From contig NZ_JARZAE010000004.1 in assembly GCF_029892095.1 (NCBI RefSeq), positions 7,626,001 through 7,690,000 on the forward strand: a stretch of DNA of 64,000 bases, written 5' to 3'. How positions within the stretch are numbered: position 1 is the first letter of the stretch; every line of letters begins with the position of its first letter. The DNA is from Kitasatospora sp. MAP12-44 (GTDB taxonomy: Bacteria > Actinomycetota > Actinomycetes > Streptomycetales > Streptomycetaceae). Shown in pieces: positions 20,067 to 27,584 of the stretch. Position numbers and translations under genes: made by a program. The notes under the pieces were generated by a model that worked only from the letters and a program-made list of their open reading frames with translations, had not been told where the DNA came from and made no database searches.

Positions 20067-20082
20067 ATTGGTCTTGACCATC
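20067..20082. promoter_or_regulatory. dre-like operator ATTGGTCTTGACCATC
   Basis: The core TGGTCTTGACCA is a palindrome around TT. From memory, the DasR site (dre) consensus is A(C/G)TGGTCTAGACCA(G/C)T; this site matches about 12 of 16 positions and 11 of 12 in the core. It lies between xthA and a DasR-like gene, about 130 bp before the latter. Confidence 0.5.
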
Positions 20083-20214
20083 TCCTCGGGAACCGCCTAG
20101 GGTCACTTACTGCAAGGACCTTTAATAAAGAAGGACGGATAAAGCCCGAGGCCCCCACCTGGCAGGAGCAGCAGGTCGGGCCTGCGGCGCGGTCCGGCAA
20201 GGGTGGAGGACAGG

Positions 20215-21039
20215 GTGGCGACAGCACAGCTCGCGGCGGTTCCGGAGCCGAAGTACTGGCACCTGCGCACGGTCCTGCTGCGCGCCATCGACACGGAGTT
20301 CTCCACCGGCCAGGTGCTGCCCAACGAGCGTGACCTGTCGGCCCGTTTCGGGGTCGCCCGGGCGACCCTGCGCCAGGCGCTCGACCAGCTGGAGCTGGAG
20401 GGCCGCCTGGTGCGCCGCCGCGGCATCGGCACGCTGGTGGCGGCGCCGCGGGTGGGCGTCGCGGTCAACCGGGGCGAGGAGGGCTGGCCGGCCAGCAGCC
20501 GCGACCAGTCCTGGCGCGCGGTCGACTGCACCACCACCGAGGCCTCCGAGCAGCTCGCGCGGGCGCTGGGCGTCGCAGTCGGCGAGACCGTCCACACGGT
20601 GCGGCGGGTGCGGGTGGTGCAGGCGCAGATCGTGGCCACCGAGTCGCTGCACGTGCCGGAGGCGACGCTGAAGAAGCTGCCCGCCATCCGCCTGTCGGGT
20701 GCCCAGCCGGCCGGGTCAGGGTCGACCGGGTCCGGGTCCGGGTCGGAGACCGTCGAGCTCGCCAAGTCCGTGCTGCGCCGCCTGGAGCGGCTGGGCGTGG
20801 ACGGCGAGTCCCGCTCGGTGGAGCTCGGTGTCGCCGAGGCGCAGGAGGCCGCGCTGCTGGAGCGCCCGCCGGGCACTCCGGTGCTGGTGGTGACCACCCA
20901 GTACGCGGCGGGCGGCCGGCTGGCGGCGCTGGCCACCTCGACCTACCGCGCCGACACCTGCCGGTTGACCTTCGGCGAGACCGGCCTGGTGGAGGTCACC
21001 CCGGTGCCCGCCGTCCCGGCCGCCCGGTCGGCTTCCTGA
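20215..21039 (+). CDS. GntR-family (HutC/DasR-like) transcriptional regulator
   Basis: 274 residues. The N-terminal winged helix (PKYWHLRTVLLRAIDTEFST, LPNERDLSARFGVARATLRQ, LEGRLVRRRGIGTLVA) fits the GntR family and its HutC/DasR branch. The C-terminal UTRA-type effector domain follows (about 90-260). A low-complexity insert of Gly/Ser/Thr (GAQPAGSGSTGSGSGSE) sits near residues 160-180. GTG 20215 follows GGAGGA; GTG 20203 is an in-frame alternative. DasR senses phosphorylated amino sugars; a similar ligand is possible but not shown. It neighbours a ROK regulator, another family tied to sugar control, which it meets tail to tail. Confidence 0.82.
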   Translation: MATAQLAAVPEPKYWHLRTVLLRAIDTEFSTGQVLPNERDLSARFGVARATLRQALDQLELEGRLVRRRGIGTLVAAPRVGVAVNRGEEGWPASSRDQSWRAVDCTTTEASEQLARALGVAVGETVHTVRRVRVVQAQIVATESLHVPEATLKKLPAIRLSGAQPAGSGSTGSGSGSETVELAKSVLRRLERLGVDGESRSVELGVAEAQEAALLERPPGTPVLVVTTQYAAGGRLAALATSTYRADTCRLTFGETGLVEVTPVPAVPAARSAS

Positions 21040-21078
21040 CCCAGCAGCGAACCTGAGGCGTTCCGCGCCAGGAGGCGC

Positions 21079-22236
21079 TCAGCCGCGCGAGGTCGGCTGG
21101 TCGACGGCGAAGAGCTGCTCCTCCACCTGGTCGAGCGCGAGCCGCAGCGCGCCGAGCGCGACCACGTCCTCGCCCAGCGCCGAGAGGGTCACCTCCGGCG
21201 CCCGCAGGCAGTACTGCGCCAGTTGCTCGCGCAGCGGGTCCAGCACGCCGTCCAGCCCGGCCGCCCAGCCGCCGATCACCACCAACTGCGGGTCGATGGC
21301 CACCACCAGGGCCGCCACGTCGTGCACCAGCCGGCCGAGGAAGCGGTCCATCGCCACCCGCGCCACCTCGTCGCCCTCGCGCGCCAGTCGTAGGACCCGC
21401 GCCACGGCGGCCTCGTCCAGTGGGTCGACCGGCTTGCCGGTGGTGGAGAGCAGCCGCTCGGGGGTGGCCTGCCGACCGAGCAGGTGCAGCGCGCCGATCT
21501 CGCCGGCCGCGCCGCCGAAGCCGCGGTGCAGCCGCCCGTTGATCAGCGAGCCCGCGCCGGGGCTGAGCCCGGCCAGCACGAAGACCACATCGCCCATGCC
21601 GACCGCCGCGCCCTGCCAGTGTTCGGCGATGGCGGCGAGGTTGGCGTCGTTCTCGATCAGTACGGGGCAGCGGAACGAGCGCCGCAGCCGCGCGCCGAGG
21701 TCCAGGCCGGTCCAGCCGGGCATCGCGGTGCCCAGTCGCACCGAGCCGTCCTTGTCCACGATGCCGGGGCTGCCGACGCCGACCGCCCACAGGTTGTCAC
21801 GCGAGATGCCAGCCTTGCGCAGCACGTCGGCGACGGCCGAGCGGACGGCGCCGACGCGCTCCTCCGCGTCCAGGCCCTCGTCCACCAACCGGGAGTGGCT
21901 GGCGATCAGTTCGCCGGTGAGATCGGCCAGCACGACCCGGACGCCGTGCACCCCGATCTCGATCCCGAGGGTGTGGCCGGCCTCCGCGCGGAACCGGAAC
22001 CATCGTGCGGGGCGGCCGCGTTGACGGCCGCTGTCCTGGGTCTGCTCGACCTCGGCGACCAGCCCGGACCCGACCAGGCCCTCGATCACGCCCTCCACGG
22101 TCGGCCGCGAGAGCCCGGTGTCGCCGACCAGTTGGGTCAGCGTAACGGACTGCCCGTCGCGCAGCGCCCGCAGGGTGACCGCGGCGTTGATGCGACGCAG
22201 CAGCGAGGAGTCTCCTCCGGTGAGCCGATCCGCCAA
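21079..22236 (-). CDS. ROK-family transcriptional regulator
   Basis: 385 residues: an N-terminal winged helix (LRALRDGQSVTLTQLVGDTG, LSRPTVEGVIEGLV) and a ROK sugar-kinase-like domain (GIEIGVHGVRVVLADLTGEL, VGVGSPGIVDKDG, LIENDANLAAIAEHW, AGEIGALHL). The Cys-rich zinc motif of ROK kinases is absent, so it is a regulator rather than a kinase. The start codon is TTG at 22236, with AAAGG about 10 nt upstream. It converges with the DasR-like gene and may act in the same sugar circuit (inference). Confidence 0.85.
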   Translation of the reverse strand: MADRLTGGDSSLLRRINAAVTLRALRDGQSVTLTQLVGDTGLSRPTVEGVIEGLVGSGLVAEVEQTQDSGRQRGRPARWFRFRAEAGHTLGIEIGVHGVRVVLADLTGELIASHSRLVDEGLDAEERVGAVRSAVADVLRKAGISRDNLWAVGVGSPGIVDKDGSVRLGTAMPGWTGLDLGARLRRSFRCPVLIENDANLAAIAEHWQGAAVGMGDVVFVLAGLSPGAGSLINGRLHRGFGGAAGEIGALHLLGRQATPERLLSTTGKPVDPLDEAAVARVLRLAREGDEVARVAMDRFLGRLVHDVAALVVAIDPQLVVIGGWAAGLDGVLDPLREQLAQYCLRAPEVTLSALGEDVVALGALRLALDQVEEQLFAVDQPTSRG

Positions 22237-22489
22237 GACGCTGCCTTTCCGCGTACGCGCGACAGCACTGGCGCGCGGTGACGAGTGCGCGGTGACGTCC
22301 GGTGCCCCGCGAGGACCGGCCGCCCGGTGGCGTCACGCGGGCGCGCCGCGCCGGAGGCCGTCAGCCGGATCGTACTCGTGACCACCCTTTGTCGCGAGCA
22401 TTTGTGCAGCTCATGACCGGTTCGGTATCGAACGGTGAGATCCGCGAGATCCGTCGGATCCGGTGGCCGGCTGGGCTTATGCTGCGGGC

Positions 22490-23173
22490 ATGCCGAACGA
22501 GATTCGCACCCTCTGTCCAGAAGCAACCACTTTGTCGGATAAGGCCTTTGTGCAGGAGGAGACCAGCCTGACTCTCGTTCCCTTCGTCCCCGAGGTCAGC
22601 CTGCACATGGCCGAGGACGCCATCGCCCTCTGGGAGCGGACGGAGGCGGCGCGCGGCGAGATCGGCCTGCCGCCGCCGTTCTGGGCCTTCGCGTGGGCCG
22701 GTGGCGTGGCGGTCGCCCGGTACGTTCTCGACCACCCCGAGGTGGTGCGCGGGCGGACGGTGCTCGACCTGGCGGCGGGCTCCGGGCTGGTCGCGATCGC
22801 GGCCGCGTTGCGCGGTGCGACGTCGGTGCGGGCCGCGGAGATCGATGCCTACGCCGTGGCGGCCATCGAGATCAACGCCGTCGCGAACGGCGTCCTGGTG
22901 GACGCGGCGGTCGAGGACCTGTTGGACGGCGACGGCGGCCCCGCCGAGGTGGTGCTCGCCGGGGACGTCTTCTACGAGCGGGCGATGGCCGGCCGGTTCC
23001 TGCCGTTCCTGGAGCGGGCGCAGGCCAGGGGAGCCCTGGTGATCGTCGGTGACCCGGGCCGGGCCTACCTCCCGCGCGAGCGCTTCACGGCGCTGGCCGC
23101 CTACCAGGTCCCGGTGGTCGCCGACCTGGAGGACAGCGCTCTCAAGACCACCACCGTCTGGCAGCTCAACTAG
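22490..23173 (+). CDS. Class I SAM-dependent methyltransferase (ETFB-KMT/METTL-like)
   Basis: 227 residues. The Rossmann SAM-binding motif TVLDLAAGSGLVAIAAALRG lies near residues 95-115, preceded by LPPPFWAFAWAGGVAVARYV, typical of protein-lysine methyltransferases of the ETFB/METTL type. Later motifs are AAEIDAYAVAAIEINAVANG and VVLAGDVFYE. ATG 22490 is chosen although the ribosome-binding site is poor. The stop codon shares a CTAG palindrome (23170-23173) with the stop of the convergent bioD gene. Confidence 0.75.
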   Translation: MPNEIRTLCPEATTLSDKAFVQEETSLTLVPFVPEVSLHMAEDAIALWERTEAARGEIGLPPPFWAFAWAGGVAVARYVLDHPEVVRGRTVLDLAAGSGLVAIAAALRGATSVRAAEIDAYAVAAIEINAVANGVLVDAAVEDLLDGDGGPAEVVLAGDVFYERAMAGRFLPFLERAQARGALVIVGDPGRAYLPRERFTALAAYQVPVVADLEDSALKTTTVWQLN

Positions 23174-23901
23174 GCTTGGTCCGGCCGGTGTTGCTCAGCG
23201 AAGGCGGCCGCGTCCCAGTGGCCGCCCAGGGCGGGTGCCAGCGAGGCGGCGGCCAGCTCGGCGAAGGCGGCGCCGGGGGTGGCGGTCACGCCGGCCGGCA
23301 GGGCGCCCAGCAGCGGGGCGCCGGCGGCGGTCGGCAGGTCGGCGAGGTTGCAGCGGGTGGCCAGGTCGGGTGCGGCGGGCCAGCTGCCGATCACCAGGCC
23401 GGCCAGCCGCAGACCCCGGGCGCGCAGCGCCTCGGCGGTGAGCGTGGTGGCGTTGAGCGTGCCGAGCCCGGCCGCCACCACCAGCAGCACCTCGGCTCCC
23501 TCGCTGGCCCTCGCCAGGTCGGCCAGCGTCAACCCGTCCCGGTCGTAGCGAACCAGCAGGCCGCCCGCCCCCTCGACCAGGGTCAGTTCATGATGATCCG
23601 TCAGTTCGTCGACTGCGGAGGCGAACTGGCGAGTCGTCAGGTACGGCAGGCCGGAGCGCAGGGCTGCCGTCTCGGGTGCCAGCGGTTCGGGGTAGCGGAC
23701 CAGTTCACGCGTGGTCAGCGGTGCGCCGACCAGGCGGACCACCTCCTCGGCGTCGCCCGGTTCGGTCGCGCCGACACCGGTCTGCCCCGGCTTCAGGACG
23801 GCCGTCGAGCGGCCCGCGCGGACGGCGAGCGCCGCGATGGCGGCCGTCACCGCCGTCTTGCCGACCTCGGTGCCGGTGCCGGTGACGAAGAGCAGCGTCA
23901 T
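23170..23901 (-). CDS. bioD: Dethiobiotin synthetase
   Basis: 243 residues; converts 7,8-diaminopelargonate, CO2 and ATP to dethiobiotin. The P-loop GTGTEVGKT is near residues 8-16, with LVEGAGGLLVRYD and the substrate-site VLKPGQTG. ATG 23901 overlaps the bioA stop by 4 bp, so it is the last gene of a bioB-bioA-bioD operon read leftwards. Confidence 0.93.
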   Translation of the reverse strand: MTLLFVTGTGTEVGKTAVTAAIAALAVRAGRSTAVLKPGQTGVGATEPGDAEEVVRLVGAPLTTRELVRYPEPLAPETAALRSGLPYLTTRQFASAVDELTDHHELTLVEGAGGLLVRYDRDGLTLADLARASEGAEVLLVVAAGLGTLNATTLTAEALRARGLRLAGLVIGSWPAAPDLATRCNLADLPTAAGAPLLGALPAGVTATPGAAFAELAAASLAPALGGHWDAAAFAEQHRPDQA

Positions 23902-25199
23902 CCTGCCACCGCCGCCGCCGCGACAGCCGCGCCGATCCGTGCCAGGTCGTCGTCCCCGGTCACATACGGCGGCATGGTGTAGATCAGGTCCCGGAACGGC
24001 CGCAGCCAGACGCCCTCGCGGGCCGCCGCCTCGGTGGCCGCCCGGACGTCGACCTGGTGGTCGAGCTGGACGACGCCGATCGCGCCCAGCACCCGTACGT
24101 CGGCGACGCCGGGCAGTTCGGCCGCGCCGGCCAGGCCGTCCAGCAGGCCGTTCTCGATCCGCTTGATCTCGGCCTGCCAGTCCTGGCCGAGCAGCAGCTC
24201 GATCGAGGCGTTGGCGACCGCGGCCGCGAGCGGGTTGCCCATGAACGTCGGTCCGTGCGCGAGCACCGGCACCTCGCCCCGGCTGATCCCGTCCGCGACC
24301 TCGCTGGTGCACAGGGTGGCGGCCATCGTGAGGTAGCCGCCGGTCAGTGCCTTGCCCAGGCAGAGCACGTCCGGCGAGACCCCGGCGTGCTCGGCGGCGA
24401 AGAGCGCGCCGGTCCGGCCGAAGCCGGTGGCGATCTCGTCGAAGACCAGCAACACGCCGTGCCGGTCACAGAGTTCGCGCAGCAGCCGGAGATAGCCGGG
24501 GGAGTGGAAGCGCATCCCGCCGGCGCCCTGGACGACGGGTTCGACGATCACCGCGGCCAGCTCCTCGGCATGGCGCGCGATCAGGTCCTCCAGGGCCGCC
24601 GCGTACACCGGGTCGACCTCGGCCTCGAAGCCGGCCGGCGGCTCGCCCGCGAAGAGCTGATGCGGCAGCACCCCGCCCCAGAGCTGGTGCATCCCGCCCT
24701 CGGGGTCGCAGACCGACATCGGGTGGAAGGTGTCGCCGTGGTAGCCGCCGCGCCAGGTGAGCAGCCGCTGCTTCGCGGGCCGGCCCACCGACCGCCAGTA
24801 CTGCAGGCACATCTTCATCGCGACCTCGACCGCGACCGAGCCGGAGTCGGCCAGGAATACGTGCTGCAGCGGCTCGGGGGTGATCTCCACCAGCCGGGTG
24901 GCCAGCCGGACGGCGGGCTCATGGGTCAGCCCGCCGAACATCACATGGCTCATCCGGCCCAGCTGGTCGCGCACCGCCTCGTTCAGCACGGGGTGGTTGT
25001 AGCCGTGCACGGCCGCCCACCAGGACGACATGCCGTCGACCAACTCCCGGTGCCCGCCGACAGGTTCGGCCATCCGCAGCCGGACGCCCGAGGCGGACTC
25101 GACGAGGTACGGCGTCGAGGTGCCGGGCATCGGGCCGTACGGGTGCCAGACGTGCGCCCGGTCCAGGGCGAGCAGGGAGTGCGGGGGGAGCTGTGCCAC
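23898..25199 (-). CDS. bioA: Adenosylmethionine-8-amino-7-oxononanoate aminotransferase
   Basis: 433 residues, usual length for BioA. This PLP enzyme makes 7,8-diaminopelargonate using S-adenosylmethionine as amino donor. Motifs: HVWHPYGPM near residue 17, VDGMSSWWAAVHGYNHP, LADSGSVAVEVAMKM, the GGYHGDT block, VFDEIATGFGRTG, and the PLP lysine in CLGKALTGGYL. GTG 25199 follows GAGGAA. It lies 30 nt from bioB and overlaps bioD. Confidence 0.93.
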   Translation of the reverse strand: MAQLPPHSLLALDRAHVWHPYGPMPGTSTPYLVESASGVRLRMAEPVGGHRELVDGMSSWWAAVHGYNHPVLNEAVRDQLGRMSHVMFGGLTHEPAVRLATRLVEITPEPLQHVFLADSGSVAVEVAMKMCLQYWRSVGRPAKQRLLTWRGGYHGDTFHPMSVCDPEGGMHQLWGGVLPHQLFAGEPPAGFEAEVDPVYAAALEDLIARHAEELAAVIVEPVVQGAGGMRFHSPGYLRLLRELCDRHGVLLVFDEIATGFGRTGALFAAEHAGVSPDVLCLGKALTGGYLTMAATLCTSEVADGISRGEVPVLAHGPTFMGNPLAAAVANASIELLLGQDWQAEIKRIENGLLDGLAGAAELPGVADVRVLGAIGVVQLDHQVDVRAATEAAAREGVWLRPFRDLIYTMPPYVTGDDDLARIGAAVAAAAVAG

Positions 25200-25229
25200 G
25201 GTGTCGGTGTTCCTCGGTGGATCGGGTCG

Positions 25230-26495
25230 TCAGGCGTTGGGGGCCAGCGTGGTGCCGGCGCCGCGACGGCGCACCCGCACCAGGTCGGCGCGGACCTCGT
25301 CGGACTCCTCGGACTCCTCAGCTGCCTCGACCGCTGCTACGCCCTCGGCCGCCTCGACGGGAGCCGAAGCGGAGCCGCCGCACGGCCCGCAGCCGCCCGC
25401 GCTCTCGCCGTGGCCGCCGCAGCCGCCCGCGCTCTCGGCGTGACCGCTCCCGCAGCCGCCGCCCTGGCTCCCGCAGCCCGCGGCCGCCTCCGAGCGGTGG
25501 CGCGGCAGCGTGGTCTGCCCGGTGCCCTCGACCTCGAAGCCGGCGTCCGCGATCATGTCGAGGTCCGCCTGGCCCGCCTGGCCCTCGCTGGTCAGGTAGT
25601 CGCCCAGGAAGATCGAGTTGGCGATGTGCAGGCCCAGCGGCTGCATGGTGCGCAGGTGCACCTCGCGCCCGCCGGCGATCCGGACCTCCACGTCCGGGCA
25701 GACGAAGCGGACCATCGCCAGGATCCGCAGGCAGTGCTGCGGGGTGAGGTTCCACTCCTTGGCCAGCGGGGTGCCCTCGAACGGGATCAGGAAGTTCACC
25801 GGCACCGAGTCCGGGTTCAACTCCCGCAGCGAGAAGACCACGTCCACCAGGTCCTCGGCGCTCTCGCCCATCCCGGCGATCAGGCCGGAGCAGGCGGAGA
25901 GCCCGGCGCCGTGCGCCTTGTTGACGGTGTCCACCCGGTCGGCGTACGTGTGGGTCTTGGTGATCGTGCCGTAGGTGCTCTCGGAGGTGTTCAGGTTGTG
26001 GTTGTAGGCGTCGGCGCCGGCCGCGGCCAGCCGCTCGGCCTGGTTGTCGGAGAGCAGGCCCAGGCAGACGCAGATCTCGACCGCCGGGTCCTGGTCCTTG
26101 ATGGCGGCGATGGTGTCGGTCACCCGGTCGATGTCGCGGTCCGTCGGACCGCGCCCGCTGGCCACCATGCAGACCCGCTTGGCCCCGCCGGCCACCCCGG
26201 CGGCGGCCGCCTCGGCGGCCTGATCCGGCTTCAGCCAGGTGTACTTGAGGATCTCGGCCTTGGAGCCGAGGCGCTGCGAGCAGTAGGAGCAGTCCTCGGG
26301 GCAGAGGCCGCTCTTCAGGTTGACCAGGTAGTTGAGCTTGACCCGGCGGCCGAACCACTGCCGGCGCACCCGCCCGGCGGCCGCGACCACGTCCAGCAGC
26401 TCGTCGTCGGTGGTGGCAAGCACGGCGAGCGCCTCCTCCCGGGTGGGGAGCTCCCGGCGCAGGCCCTTGGCGGTGAGGGTGTCAAGCAGATCCAT
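25230..26495 (-). CDS. bioB: Biotin synthase with Cys/Gly-rich C-terminal tail
   Basis: 421 residues. The radical-SAM cluster is CPEDCSYC (C65, C69, C72), followed by the usual BioB core (YNHNLNTSESTYGTI, SGLIAGMGE, NFLIPFEGTPL). The core ends near residue 330. About 85 extra residues follow: a Cys/Gly/His/Ser-rich part with GCGSQGGGCGSGHAESAGGC and a related repeat, an acidic part and RRRGAGTTLAPNA. A 30-bp tandem duplication underlies part of the tail. I recall similar tails in Streptomyces BioB. It could bind metal or iron-sulphur clusters, unproven. First gene of the bioBAD operon. Confidence 0.93.
   Translation of the reverse strand: MDLLDTLTAKGLRRELPTREEALAVLATTDDELLDVVAAAGRVRRQWFGRRVKLNYLVNLKSGLCPEDCSYCSQRLGSKAEILKYTWLKPDQAAEAAAAGVAGGAKRVCMVASGRGPTDRDIDRVTDTIAAIKDQDPAVEICVCLGLLSDNQAERLAAAGADAYNHNLNTSESTYGTITKTHTYADRVDTVNKAHGAGLSACSGLIAGMGESAEDLVDVVFSLRELNPDSVPVNFLIPFEGTPLAKEWNLTPQHCLRILAMVRFVCPDVEVRIAGGREVHLRTMQPLGLHIANSIFLGDYLTSEGQAGQADLDMIADAGFEVEGTGQTTLPRHRSEAAAGCGSQGGGCGSGHAESAGGCGGHGESAGGCGPCGGSASAPVEAAEGVAAVEAAEESEESDEVRADLVRVRRRGAGTTLAPNA
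25390..25449 (-). repeat. 30-bp imperfect tandem duplication inside the bioB tail
   Basis: Copies at 25390-25419 and 25420-25449 both begin CAGCCGCCCGCGCTCTCG on the plus strand and diverge toward their ends. They encode a ten-residue unit around H-(G/A)-ESAGGC. Confidence 0.7.
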
Positions 26496-26671
26496 GCGTC
26501 TGATCCTGCCCGGGGAACCTTGAGTGGCGCCAGAGGGAAACCGCCAGAAGATCGCTCCAGCGGTGTGCGAGTTGTCACAGTTCCTGCATATGACGGCCGC
26601 GGCGCGGCTCGCCGTCCTCCAGACCAGGGCCGCTGACCTGGCCTCTCGGATCCACCCCTACAATCTGCGCC

Positions 26672-27520
26672 ATGACCACGCAGGGGGAATCCCACCCGAT
26701 ACCCGCAGGCGCCGAGGACGGACCGGGAGACGGGCTGGGGCACCGTCAGGTGCCCGGTCCGAGCAGCGGCCAGGCACTCACCCGGGAACTCTCCCAGGCG
26801 CGCGGCAGAGCCGGGAGAGCGGGCCTGCGCAGCAGCTCGCGGCGTGTACTGGGCTTCGGCGCAGCGGTGTTGGCGATCGGCGCGGTCGTCTTCGTGATCA
26901 CCAGGCCGCACCCCGGCGACTGGCTGCCCGGCCTCGGCCCGTCCAGCAAGGACGCCGACCGGACGCCCCCGGTGGTCGGCAACCCGCCGGCGACCTCGCT
27001 CGCCGACCCCAACCCGTTCACCGCGGACCGCTACTTCCCGGCCACTCGGCTGATCGACCTCAACGGCTACCACGCCAAGCGCTCGGGCGCCCGGCAGGGC
27101 AACGACTGCACCGAGACGCTGCAGGACCGGACCAGGACCATCCTGCAGGGCGCCGGCTGCCAGGGCTATCTGACGGTCAGCTTCAGCCGGACCGACGGCA
27201 AGGTGCAGTCCAGCGTCACCATCCTGCGGTTCGCGGACGACGCCACCGGCCAGAAGGTGGCCGCCGAGCTGAACGCGCAGCCCGGCCTGCTGGCGTTCAT
27301 GCAGCCGGACACCACCATCGCCGACCCGTCGCCGGCCGCCGGCGCGCCCGTCAAGTCGGCCTCGCGGGTGGAGGCGGTGCACCACTACGTGACCGTGGCG
27401 ACCTCGCGGTTCGTGGACGGCACCGTCGGCGCCGGCGGTGCGAGCACGCCTGACCCGCAGCTGGTGGACGCCACCTGGGCCGCCTCCTACACCGCCGAGG
27501 CGGCCTTTATCTGGGGCTGA
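26672..27520 (+). CDS. Membrane-anchored protein of unknown function
   Basis: 282 residues. A charged cytoplasmic N-terminus of about 55 residues is followed by one transmembrane helix (about 58-78: VLGFGAAVLAIGAVVFVITR) and an extracellular domain of 200 residues with two Cys in NDCTETLQDR and GAGCQGYLTVSFS. I recognise no catalytic motif. A conserved streptomycete hypothetical seems likely. It is divergent from the bioB operon (176-bp gap), and its 3' end is closed by a strong hairpin. Confidence 0.75.
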   Translation: MTTQGESHPIPAGAEDGPGDGLGHRQVPGPSSGQALTRELSQARGRAGRAGLRSSSRRVLGFGAAVLAIGAVVFVITRPHPGDWLPGLGPSSKDADRTPPVVGNPPATSLADPNPFTADRYFPATRLIDLNGYHAKRSGARQGNDCTETLQDRTRTILQGAGCQGYLTVSFSRTDGKVQSSVTILRFADDATGQKVAAELNAQPGLLAFMQPDTTIADPSPAAGAPVKSASRVEAVHHYVTVATSRFVDGTVGAGGASTPDPQLVDATWAASYTAEAAFIWG

Positions 27521-27535
27521 TGGGGCTGTTGGGAC

Positions 27536-27578
27536 TGACCGAGGGGCTCCTGACACATCGTCAGGAGCTCCTCGGTCA
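27536..27578. terminator. Bidirectional hairpin between convergent genes
   Basis: Arms TGACCGAGGGGCTCCTGAC (27536-27554) and GTCAGGAGCTCCTCGGTCA (27560-27578) pair over 19 positions, with one G-T wobble and a 5-nt loop. It occupies nearly all the 64-nt gap between the membrane protein and the helicase stop. Confidence 0.85.
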
Positions 27579-27584
27579 CGATGC

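Noticed and set aside
23898..24312. Extended bioD start giving a BioA-BioD-like fusion
   Set aside because: The extra upstream residues are an out-of-frame shadow of bioA; bioD starts cleanly at 23901 with an ATGA overlap.
26496..26671. Possible biotin repressor (BioQ/BirA) operator upstream of bioB
   Set aside because: I looked for a TGAAC-N3-GTTAC-like or BirA-like palindrome and found only a weak GAACC fragment.
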